From Pseudomonadota bacterium (GTDB lineage Bacteria > Pseudomonadota > Gammaproteobacteria > Steroidobacterales > Steroidobacteraceae), in NCBI GenBank assembly GCA_021808195.1, contig JAKBCE010000006.1, positions 62,001 through 126,000 on the forward strand: a stretch of 64,000 nt of DNA. The letters are read 5' to 3'. Numbering within the stretch: the stretch's first letter is position 1; each line of letters opens with the position of its first letter. This document shows positions 26,957 through 34,752 of this stretch, piece by piece. Made by a program: the position numbers and the translations under genes. The notes below the pieces were generated by a model that saw nothing but the letters and a program-made list of their open reading frames with translations, ran no database searches and was not told the origin of the DNA.

Positions 26957-28663
26957 ATGGCTGCCGAATCTACTGCCTTACCCGCGCTGCCGGCCGTGCC
27001 GGCGAGTCTGCGTCCCCTGCTGCTGCTGGTCGGCATCGCGGCGGCCGTCGCCGCCGGTGTCTGGATCGTGTTGTGGTCTCGGGGTCCGACCTACAGCCTC
27101 CTGTACGCCAACCTCTCGCCGCAGCAGGAGGCACAAGTCGTGCAGGCGCTGCAGTCGGCGCAGATCCCCTATCAGCTCGATCCCTCGACCAACGGTGTCG
27201 AGGTCCCGGCCGAGCAGCTCGATGCGGCCCGGCTGAAGCTCGCCGGCCAGGGCGTCACCCAGGGCGACAGCTTCGCGGCGCTCGACAAGGGCTCGGGCTT
27301 CGGCGTCAGTCAGTTCATCGAGAACGTGCGCTACCAGCATGCGCTCGAGACCGAACTGGCCCACACGATCGCCAGCATGCAGCAGGTGTCCGCCGCACGA
27401 GTCAATCTCGCTGTGCCGCACCAATCGGTGTTCGTCAGCGACCAGACGGCAGCCAGCGCTTCGGTGTTCGTGCAGCTGCGCGCCGGCAGCGTGCTCGGTC
27501 CGGAGCAGGTGCAGGCCATCGTGAATCTGGTTGCCTCCAGCGTGCCGGATCTCTCGCCTGCACACGTGACGGTGGTGGATCAGAATGGCCAGTTGCTGTC
27601 CGGACCTCAGGGCAACAGCCCGTATGCCCTCGATGAGCAGAACTTCAACCTCGTGCACCGCATCGAGAACGAGGACGCGCGGCGCATCGTCGCGCTGCTG
27701 ACGCCGCTCGTCGGCCCCGGTCTGGTGCACGCCGATGTGGTGGCCGAGCTCAATACCGGAGTCAGCGAACAGGCCAAGGAGCTCTACAAGCCCAACAGCC
27801 AGATCGTGCGCAGCGAGCAGATCTCCGAGCAGCAAAGCGGCGGCGGTGGACCGGGCGGGGTGCCGGGCGCACTGTCGAACACCCCGCCTGCGCCCGGTGT
27901 GCTCGCCCCGCCGCAGCAGGCCAAGCCGGCGAGCGCCGCGAAGCCAGCTGCTCAGGGCGCAGCGGGCACGACGAGCGCGGCGGCCCCCACCAATGCGGCG
28001 AGTGGCACGACCTCTGCGGTCTCGCCGGTCCCGGGCGTCACCGGCGGGGGCAAGCTGCTCTCGAGCAATGTCACGCGCAACTACGAGATTGACCGCACCC
28101 TCGACTACACGCGCCAGCCCCCGGGGCAGGTTCGCCGCCTGACGGTCGCGGTGCTGGTCGGTTATCGGACGGAGAAGGGACCGAAGGGCAAGACCAAGCA
28201 GGTTCCGCTCTCGGCGCAGGAACTGGCGCGCATCACCCAACTCGTGAAGGACGCGGTCGGTTACAACGCCGCGCGCGGCGACAGCGTGAGCGTGGTGAAC
28301 GAGCCGCTCGATCTGCAGCGCACCCCGAGTGGCACGTTTGAATCCGCTCCGCTCTGGCAGCGGCCGCTGTTCTGGAATCTGCTGAAAATCGCTGCCGGAC
28401 TGATCGGCGTGCTGGCACTGGTGCTGGCGGTGCTGCGCCCGCTGGTGCGCTCGTTGCTGGCCCCGCCGGCGCGCCCGGCTGCCGCGGTGGCGCAGATTGG
28501 CGCCGACCAGGGGGCCGGTGGCGCCGGAGCGCAGGCGCAGAAAGAGGCGGTCGTCGCGGCACTCTCGCACGAGCAGCAGCTCGCCAGCGCACGCGCCATG
28601 GTGAATCAGGACCCCAAACGCGTCGCGCAGGTCGTGCGCGGCTGGGTCGGCAACGATGAGTGA
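26957..28663 (+). CDS. fliF: Flagellar MS-ring protein FliF
   Basis: The 568-residue protein forms the MS ring. TM1 lies at about residues 20-42, followed by the periplasmic ring-building motifs (YANLSPQQEAQVVQAL, the RVNLAVPHQSVF segment). An unusually Pro/Gly/Ala-rich, low-complexity insert lies at about 293-360, followed by the return segment to TM2 at about 472-492. The cytoplasmic C-terminal tail, which binds FliG, ends in VVRGWVGNDE. It overlaps fliG by 8 nt. Length is normal for the family (552-570). Confidence 0.97.
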   Translation: MAAESTALPALPAVPASLRPLLLLVGIAAAVAAGVWIVLWSRGPTYSLLYANLSPQQEAQVVQALQSAQIPYQLDPSTNGVEVPAEQLDAARLKLAGQGVTQGDSFAALDKGSGFGVSQFIENVRYQHALETELAHTIASMQQVSAARVNLAVPHQSVFVSDQTAASASVFVQLRAGSVLGPEQVQAIVNLVASSVPDLSPAHVTVVDQNGQLLSGPQGNSPYALDEQNFNLVHRIENEDARRIVALLTPLVGPGLVHADVVAELNTGVSEQAKELYKPNSQIVRSEQISEQQSGGGGPGGVPGALSNTPPAPGVLAPPQQAKPASAAKPAAQGAAGTTSAAAPTNAASGTTSAVSPVPGVTGGGKLLSSNVTRNYEIDRTLDYTRQPPGQVRRLTVAVLVGYRTEKGPKGKTKQVPLSAQELARITQLVKDAVGYNAARGDSVSVVNEPLDLQRTPSGTFESAPLWQRPLFWNLLKIAAGLIGVLALVLAVLRPLVRSLLAPPARPAAAVAQIGADQGAGGAGAQAQKEAVVAALSHEQQLASARAMVNQDPKRVAQVVRGWVGNDE

Positions 28664-29672
28664 CCGTAACGCCAAGGACGCCACGCGCAGCGGCACCGAG
28701 CGCGCCGCGATCCTGCTGCTCACCCTTGGGGAAGGCGAGGCGGCGCAAGTGCTGAAGCACATGGGCGCCAAGGAAGTGCAGCGCATCGGCGCGGCGATGG
28801 CGCGTCTCAGCAATGTTTCGCGCGATGAGGTGCACGAAGTCGTGGCGGAGTTCGCCTCCAGCGTCGAGAGTCAGACATCCGTCGGCGTCGGCGCCGATGA
28901 GTTTCTGCGCAAGGTGCTGGTCGATGCGCTCGGTGCGGACAAGGCCGAAAGCATCATCGATCGAATCAGCATCGGGCGCAGCACCAAGGGTCTCGAGGCG
29001 CTGAAGTGGATGGATCCGCGCGGGGTGGCCGAGCTGATCCGCCTCGAGCATCCGCAGACCATTGCCATCGTGCTCGCCTATCTCGATGCCGACCAGGCCG
29101 CAGAGGTGCTGGTGCTGCTGCCGGCCAATCTGCGCTCGGAGGTGGTTGCGCGTATCGCGCTGCTCGATGGCGTGCAGCCGAGCGCACTGAGTGAACTCGA
29201 TGACATCATCGAGAAGCAGTTCGCCGGCAAGACCGGTGGCAAGACCTCAGTGCTCGGTGGCGCCAAGGCGGCCGCCAACATCATCAATTTCCTCGAACCC
29301 AGCCAGGAGTCGGCGCTGATGGAGCAGGTCGCCAAGAGCGACGAGGCGCTGGCGGCGCGCATTGAGGAGCTGGTGTTCGTGTTCGACAACCTGCTCGATC
29401 TCGATGATCGCGGCATGCAGGAGCTGTTGCGTCAGGTACCGAGCGATCAGCTGTTGCTCGCGCTGAAGGGGACCGACGAGCCGCTGAAGGAGAAGATGTT
29501 CAAAAACATGTCGCAGCGCGCCGCGGAAATGCTCAAGGATGACCTGCAGGCCAAGGGGCCGGTGCGAGTCTCCGAAGTCGAGGGGGCGCAGAAGGAAATC
29601 CTCAAGCTGGCGCGCAAGCTCGCCGAGGAAGGCACCATCATGCTCGGCGGCAAGGGAGAGCAGTTTGTCTGA
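28656..29672 (+). CDS. fliG: Flagellar motor switch protein FliG
   Basis: The 338-residue rotor protein transmits torque from the stators. The N-terminal domain (about 12-100) contacts FliF, the middle domain carries the EHPQTIAIVLAYLD motif that binds FliM, and the C-terminal domain (about 240-335) has the charged torque helix (VFDNLLDLDDRGMQELLRQV with charges E, D, R). All three ARM/CheC-like parts are present. The start overlaps the end of fliF by 8 nt. Confidence 0.97.
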   Translation: MSDRNAKDATRSGTERAAILLLTLGEGEAAQVLKHMGAKEVQRIGAAMARLSNVSRDEVHEVVAEFASSVESQTSVGVGADEFLRKVLVDALGADKAESIIDRISIGRSTKGLEALKWMDPRGVAELIRLEHPQTIAIVLAYLDADQAAEVLVLLPANLRSEVVARIALLDGVQPSALSELDDIIEKQFAGKTGGKTSVLGGAKAAANIINFLEPSQESALMEQVAKSDEALAARIEELVFVFDNLLDLDDRGMQELLRQVPSDQLLLALKGTDEPLKEKMFKNMSQRAAEMLKDDLQAKGPVRVSEVEGAQKEILKLARKLAEEGTIMLGGKGEQFV

Positions 29673-30321
29673 TCTACAAAAACGGCTGAGCGCTTCCGCT
29701 GCCGTGCAGCGCTGGCAGTTGCCGGAGGTCAGCGGACCGGTCATCAGCAGTGGCGATGCGCGGCGGCGGGAGGAGGAAGCGCTCCGTTATGCGCTGCAGC
29801 AAGCCGAGGCGCGCGGTTACCAGGAAGGCCTGGCACGTGCTCAGGGCGAGTCACGCGCACGGCTCGCGGCGATCGAGGAGCGTGTGCAGCGCCTCGATGC
29901 GCTGTGTGCCGTGCTGGCGCGACCGCTCGAGCAGCTCGATGCCGAAGTCGAGGGCGAGCTGGTGCGACTCGCCCTTGCGGTCGGCAAACAGCTGGCGCGG
30001 CGGGAGCTGCGCATCGAGCCGACCCAGATCATCGCCATCCTGCGTGAGTCGCTCGCCCAACTGCCGCTCGCGGCGCGCGAGGTGCGCGTGCACCTGCATC
30101 CGGAGGATGCGGCAACCGTGCGCGAACATTTGCCCGCTGGTGCCGGTGAGCGTGTCTGGACATTGGTGGAGGACCCCACGCTTGCACGCGGCGGCTGCCT
30201 GGTGCAGAGCGAGTCCTCGCGCGTCGACGCGCGCCTGGAGAGCCGGATTGCGGCGATTGCCGCCAACGCGCTCGGTGATGAGCGCAGCAGCGGGCGCGAC
30301 GGCGCTGCGGAGGTCTCATGA
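29665..30321 (+). CDS. fliH: Flagellar export ATPase regulator FliH
   Basis: The protein is 218 residues if the TTG at 29665 is the start; GGGAG lies just upstream and this gives an 8-nt overlap with fliG. No nearby ATG or GTG in frame is better placed. A variable N-terminus is followed by a coiled coil rich in E/R/A (about 35-85) with the [13 protein letters not shown] pattern, then the FliH/HrpE domain (about 90-200) with [19 protein letters not shown]. FliH regulates FliI and links it to the C-ring. The TTG start may keep its level low. Confidence 0.93.
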   Translation: MSDLQKRLSASAAVQRWQLPEVSGPVISSGDARRREEEALRYALQQAEARGYQEGLARAQGESRARLAAIEERVQRLDALCAVLARPLEQLDAEVEGELVRLALAVGKQLARRELRIEPTQIIAILRESLAQLPLAAREVRVHLHPEDAATVREHLPAGAGERVWTLVEDPTLARGGCLVQSESSRVDARLESRIAAIAANALGDERSSGRDGAAEVS

Positions 30322-31679
30322 GCACAGTGCCGCAGACTCAGCGCACCGCGAATTGGTGCGCCGGACTGCGCCGCAGTGTGCGAGCGGTCGAGCAGACCGA
30401 GCCGCCGCCGGTCGAGGGATCGCTGACCCGCATGGTCGGTCTGACGCTCGAGGCGGCTGGATGTCAGGCGGCGGTGGGCGATTACTGCGATGTGATCGCC
30501 GGTGACGGTGCCCGCATCGAATCAGAGGTCGTCGGGTTCGCCGGCGATCGGTTGTTTCTCATGCCGGCCGGCGATGCGCACGGCCTCGGACCGAAGGCGC
30601 GGGTGATTCCACGCCAGCACGCTGGCACGGTGCACGTCGGGCCACAACTGCTGGGGCGCATCGTCGATGGCAGCGCGCAGCCGCTCGATGGCCTCGGACC
30701 GCTCGGTTGCACTGAGACCGTGCGCCTCACCGGTCGGCCGATCAATCCTCTTTCGCGCCAGCCGATCAGCGAGCCGCTCGACGTCGGCATTCGTGCCATC
30801 AATTCGTTGCTCACCATCGGCCGTGGTCAGCGTGTCGGCTTGTTTGCCGGCAGCGGCGTCGGCAAGAGCGTGCTGCTCGGAATGATGGCGCGCTACACCA
30901 GTGCACAGGTGATCGTAGTCGGACTGATTGGCGAGCGCGGCCGCGAAGTCAAGGAGTTCGTCGAGCGCATCCTCGGACCGCAGGATCGCACGCGTGCGGT
31001 GGTGGTGGCCGCACCCGCCGATGCGCCGCCGCTGACGCGCTTGCGTGGCGCGTGGCTGGCGACAGCGATTGCCGAGTATTTTCGCGACCAGGGCGCGAGC
31101 GTGCTGCTGCTGATGGACTCATTGACGCGTTTCGCGCAGGCGCAGCGCGAGATCTCCCTCGCGATCGGTGAGGCGCCAGCGACCAAGGGCTATCCGCCCT
31201 CGGTGTTCGCGCGTCTGCCGCAGCTCGTCGAGCGTGCCGGCAACGGCGCACAGGGCTCCGGTTCGATCACGGCGTTCTACACCGTGCTCACGGAGGGGGA
31301 CGATCAGAACGATCCGATCGCCGACTCCGCGCGCGCCATCCTCGATGGCCACATCGTGCTTTCGCGACGCATCGCTGAGAGCGGTCACTATCCGGCCATC
31401 GATATCGAAGCGTCCGTGAGCCGCGCCATGCACGAGATCGTGCCGCCCGCACACATCGAGCGTGCCCGTCAGTTCCGGCAGATTCTCTCGACGTACCAGC
31501 AGCATCGCGATCTGGTCGCGATCGGCGCCTATCAACGCGGCAGCGATCCACGGGTCGATCAGGCGATCGGACTGTGGCCCCACATGCAGCAGTTTCTCCA
31601 GCAGAACGTGCGCGAGCGCGTCGATCTGGCGGCAAGTCTGGCCGCGCTCGATGGCGTGATCGCGGAAAGTAACGTATGA
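30318..31679 (+). CDS. fliI: Flagellum-specific export ATPase FliI
   Basis: The 453-residue ATPase is related to F1-beta and energises protein export. Walker A is [12 protein letters not shown] near residue 177, Walker [10 protein letters not shown] near 265-273, and the T3SS/FliI signature [17 protein letters not shown] and [15 protein letters not shown] segments follow. The start ATG overlaps the fliH stop by 4 nt and its own stop overlaps fliJ by 4 nt. Length is normal (E. coli 457). Confidence 0.98.
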   Translation: MSTVPQTQRTANWCAGLRRSVRAVEQTEPPPVEGSLTRMVGLTLEAAGCQAAVGDYCDVIAGDGARIESEVVGFAGDRLFLMPAGDAHGLGPKARVIPRQHAGTVHVGPQLLGRIVDGSAQPLDGLGPLGCTETVRLTGRPINPLSRQPISEPLDVGIRAINSLLTIGRGQRVGLFAGSGVGKSVLLGMMARYTSAQVIVVGLIGERGREVKEFVERILGPQDRTRAVVVAAPADAPPLTRLRGAWLATAIAEYFRDQGASVLLLMDSLTRFAQAQREISLAIGEAPATKGYPPSVFARLPQLVERAGNGAQGSGSITAFYTVLTEGDDQNDPIADSARAILDGHIVLSRRIAESGHYPAIDIEASVSRAMHEIVPPAHIERARQFRQILSTYQQHRDLVAIGAYQRGSDPRVDQAIGLWPHMQQFLQQNVRERVDLAASLAALDGVIAESNV

Positions 31680-32131
31680 AAAAGACACAACGCATCGACA
31701 TGGTTCAGCGCGTGGTCGATGACCAGGAACGACGCAAAGCCGAGGCGCTCGCGCTGAGTGAACGCAAGGTGCACGAGGCGCGCACGCGACTCGAGGAGCT
31801 TCAGACCTATCGCGGCGCTTACATGCAGGACTTCAACCGGCGTGCGCAGAGCGGTCTCGGTGGCGCTGCGGTGCGTGAATACCAGGTATTTCTCAGCCGG
31901 CTCGAGGAAGCATTGCAGCATCAGCAACAGATCCTGAGCCAGGCCGAGCTCGCCCGCAGCGCCGAGCTCGAGAATTGGCGCAGCGCCGCTCGGCGCGCCG
32001 CGGCAGTCGATACGCTCGCCAAACACTGGCGCAGCGAGGAGCGGCAGGTTGAGGAGCGCCGCGATCAGCACGAGACGGACGAGCGCTCGCTGCAGTCCTG
32101 GAACCGAGGGAGTCATCTGCGTGTCAGCTGA
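31676..32131 (+). CDS. fliJ: Flagellar export chaperone FliJ
   Basis: The 151-residue protein is almost entirely a charged antiparallel coiled coil, the hallmark of FliJ, which sits in the FliI hexamer and recycles chaperones. Characteristic pieces are [18 protein letters not shown] at the N-terminus and [16 protein letters not shown] in the middle. Sequence conservation in the family is low, so the assignment rests on the coiled coil, length and its place between fliI and fliK with 4-nt and 11-nt overlaps. Confidence 0.92.
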   Translation: MKKTQRIDMVQRVVDDQERRKAEALALSERKVHEARTRLEELQTYRGAYMQDFNRRAQSGLGGAAVREYQVFLSRLEEALQHQQQILSQAELARSAELENWRSAARRAAAVDTLAKHWRSEERQVEERRDQHETDERSLQSWNRGSHLRVS

Positions 32132-33332
32132 AAGCGTACTGGCGGTTGCCGCGGCGCCTGCGTCCTCGCCCGCCACACCCCCGGCGGCCGGTGCCGCCCC
32201 CCTCGGAGCCGGTGGCGCCGGGGCCGGTTTTGCACAGACGGGCGGCTCTGGCGCAGGGGGCTCCGGCGCATCGGGCTCGGCCAACGGCCCCTACGGCGGT
32301 GGCCCGGGCGGGGCGGGGCACGCCCCGGGCAGTCACGGCCGGCGCACGAACCAGCGTACCCCCGCGGGCAAGGGCGCACCGGGCGCCGCGCCGGCGCGCA
32401 GCGCACAGGCGGCGACCGATGCACCGGCGGCGGGTCCGAATTTCTCTCAAACCCTGGCGCAGTCGCTCGCCGGTGCGGCCGAGAAGCCGGCCGCGCCGAG
32501 TGCGCCGATCTCTGCGAGTACTGGGAAGTCCGCGGTAAAGCCTGCGAAGACAAGCCCGACGCACGGCCCGGAGAAAACCACGAAGGCCGAGGCGGTGAAC
32601 GCGACCATGGCGATGGTGAACCAGGCGGTGCCGCAGGCCGCGCCGCTGGGTACGTCAGCGCCGCATCCGGCCCCGAGCGGCGCCAGTTCGCCCGTGCACG
32701 TTTCGCTCGCGAGTGTTGCCGCGCGTTCGCTGGCGCAGACGGCTCAGCTGACCCTGGCAAGCGGGCCATCCGCACATGATTCCCCCGGCAACTCCGGGAC
32801 TCCCGGCAGTACTTCGGCCGCAGGCAATGCGGCGGCAAGCGGGGTCGCCCTTGCCGTCGGCCAAGCCGCAGCCGGCGCGCATGCGCTCGCCCAGAGTGCA
32901 GGCGGAGCGGCGAGCGCGGCGCTGAGTGCGCCGGTGGGTTCGAGCGAATGGAATGGCCAGCTCGGCGCGCAGCTGACCTGGATGGCGCGTCAAGGGGTGC
33001 AATCCGCATCGCTACAGGTCTCGCCTCAGCACCTGGGCCCGGTGCAGGTGAGTATTTCAGTGCATCACGGGCAGGCGAGCGTGTGGTTCGGGGCTGCACA
33101 GCCTGAGACTCGTCAGGCACTCACCCAGGCGCTGCCGGAGCTGCGTGCCATGTTTGCCAATCAGGGACTCACGCTGGCCGATTCGGGCGTCTCGCACGAT
33201 GCGCCGCGTGACTCGCGCCGCCCGGCCCGTCCGACGGTGAGCGCGATCGGTGCAGCCGGTGCCTCCGAGGGCGGGGGGACTGAGGCCGGCGCGTCACTCG
33301 GGGGGGTCGGCCTGCTCGATACCTATGCCTGA
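32121..33332 (+). CDS. fliK: Flagellar hook-length control protein FliK
   Basis: The 403-residue molecular ruler starts at a GTG (32121) preceded by GGGAG; this overlaps fliJ by 11 nt. Residues 1-275 are low-complexity and rich in Ala, Gly, Pro and Ser, as expected for the ruler part. The conserved Flg_hook domain is at about 275-365 (WNGQLGAQLTWMARQG, SLQVSPQHLGPVQVSI), which contacts FlhB. A disordered tail follows. The gene converges on the tPilZ gene with only 13 nt between the stop codons. Confidence 0.93.
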   Translation: MSAESVLAVAAAPASSPATPPAAGAAPLGAGGAGAGFAQTGGSGAGGSGASGSANGPYGGGPGGAGHAPGSHGRRTNQRTPAGKGAPGAAPARSAQAATDAPAAGPNFSQTLAQSLAGAAEKPAAPSAPISASTGKSAVKPAKTSPTHGPEKTTKAEAVNATMAMVNQAVPQAAPLGTSAPHPAPSGASSPVHVSLASVAARSLAQTAQLTLASGPSAHDSPGNSGTPGSTSAAGNAAASGVALAVGQAAAGAHALAQSAGGAASAALSAPVGSSEWNGQLGAQLTWMARQGVQSASLQVSPQHLGPVQVSISVHHGQASVWFGAAQPETRQALTQALPELRAMFANQGLTLADSGVSHDAPRDSRRPARPTVSAIGAAGASEGGGTEAGASLGGVGLLDTYA

Positions 33333-33345
33333 GCGGGCGGCGGTC

Positions 33346-33909
33346 TCAGCTTTTGGATTTCGGCCCGTGCCGGCCGGCGATCTGGCGACGGTGGCGGCGG
33401 AAGGCCACCTTGGCAATCACCGCCGAGAGCGTCTCATCGAGCGGTGCAAAGCGCGCCTTAACCTCTCCGTTCGGTGCCACCGCGATCACCTCGCCGGCAA
33501 GCCGTAGCGGCTGGGCGAGACACTCGTGCAGGTAAATCTCCAAGAATCCGTGCGACCCAGGCGGCGGCGGCTGCGAGCTGCGCCAGATGGCACCGCGCGC
33601 ATTGAAGCGCACCGGTGTGGCCGGCGGACGCGGCCGGTTGAGCGCCAGGAGTTGCCCCACCAGCCCGAGCAGCAGGGTCATCTTGCGGTCGAGGCGCTGG
33701 ATATCTGCCGCGAGGGGGGCGTTGTCGTCCGGTTTTTCGACCCCGCCGTGATCCTCCAGCGCATCCCAGGCCTGCAGGACCTGCAGATTGCGCTCGGCGA
33801 GGCTGGCCGCTGCTGCCGGTTCCGGTGTGTGCGCGTGCCAATGCAGCGGTAGCACGTCCTGGAAGGCGAGCTCCTCGTAAAGAACGATGGTATCGGCGGT
33901 GTCGATCAT
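33346..33909 (-). CDS. Atypical PilZ (tPilZ) c-di-GMP receptor
   Basis: The 187-residue protein resembles the tetrameric, atypical PilZ family known from Xanthomonas (XCC6012 type). An N-terminal part with LPLHWHAHTP leads to a long heptad helix (PLAADIQRLDRKMTLLLGLVGQLLALN, broken by no Pro) that would drive oligomerisation. A beta-rich PilZ-like fold follows (about 95-165), where the usual RxxxR motif is not obvious. It is the last gene of the ettA-mprF minus-strand group and faces fliK, which suggests, but does not show, a link to motility. Assignment is by recalled pattern, not alignment. Confidence 0.7.
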   Translation of the reverse strand: MIDTADTIVLYEELAFQDVLPLHWHAHTPEPAAAASLAERNLQVLQAWDALEDHGGVEKPDDNAPLAADIQRLDRKMTLLLGLVGQLLALNRPRPPATPVRFNARGAIWRSSQPPPPGSHGFLEIYLHECLAQPLRLAGEVIAVAPNGEVKARFAPLDETLSAVIAKVAFRRHRRQIAGRHGPKSKS

Positions 33910-33955
33910 CTCTGCTGCGTAGCGGCGGCGATCCGCGGGGCTTGAGTCGGCCGGC

Positions 33956-34666
33956 TCAGCCGGTGCTCGACAGGGGGCTGATCCGGGCCGGATTGAGCGC
34001 TTCCTCGTAAAAGAACCGCCGCACCCGCATGGCCTGCTCGAGCCGACCCTTGCGCACGTAGGTCTGATACAGCAGGTCTTTCATGACCTCGAGCAGAACG
34101 CCGGCCTCGTGGCTCTCGAGCAGCGGAATGCCAGGGCGCGGATCCGAGGCGATGCCGAACAGGACGCTCCTGATCTTGGCGAAGATCTCCGGGGCGAGCG
34201 CAGTGAGTTCGCGCACCTCGTTGAGCGAGTCAAACAGCTTGAGCTTGCCGGCCTCGCCGAGGTCACTGAACAAGGCCTGGGCCGTGCGCCGGCTCATCGA
34301 GGCGAATGCGTTGTAGGCGCCGGCGGCAAAGCAGGTGAGCGCCTCCTTGAACAGCATCTCGACCTCCTCGGGCAGGTACGTGCCGTCGAACCGCTCGCGT
34401 GCCCGCTCGACCTCGGCGAACTGCTGAGCCAGCTCGACCCGTGTGGGCGTATAGGCGCGCACGCTGTAGCGCAGAAAGATCGGTGCAAGGCACGCGTCGC
34501 AGCGGAAAACGACGCCGATCTGCGCGGGCCGGCAGGCCTGCAGGTCCGCAAAGCGCGGCACTGCGCTGAGGCTGAGATGCGCAATCACCTGACAATGCGG
34601 GCACGGCAGCACCGGGCGCTTGCCGGGATCGTGAATCAAGCGGCTTTCGGAGTCGATGTGGGGCAT
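33956..34666 (-). CDS. Zinc-ribbon DUF4145-like protein
   Basis: The 236-residue cytosolic protein has no assigned function. The start at 34666 (MPHIDSES) was chosen because upstream codons lie inside the mprF reading frame and have unnatural composition. The N-terminal zinc ribbon has CPHC (about 21-24) and CDAC (about 55-58). The central helical part (EALTCFAAGAYNAFASMSRRTAQALFSDLG) resembles DUF4145 modules, which often accompany other domains as predicted nucleic-acid or effector-associated parts. The C-terminus ends with a basic helix. It lies 86 nt after mprF and 46 nt before the tPilZ gene, so it is probably co-transcribed with both. The DUF name is tentative. Confidence 0.65.
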   Translation of the reverse strand: MPHIDSESRLIHDPGKRPVLPCPHCQVIAHLSLSAVPRFADLQACRPAQIGVVFRCDACLAPIFLRYSVRAYTPTRVELAQQFAEVERARERFDGTYLPEEVEMLFKEALTCFAAGAYNAFASMSRRTAQALFSDLGEAGKLKLFDSLNEVRELTALAPEIFAKIRSVLFGIASDPRPGIPLLESHEAGVLLEVMKDLLYQTYVRKGRLEQAMRVRRFFYEEALNPARISPLSSTG

Positions 34667-34752
34667 GGCGGCGCTACGCTGCTCTTGGTCTGATAGCCAT
34701 TGCCGGGGGCGCAATTGTAACGCATGCGGGCGAGGTATGCCGCTGCGGCGGC

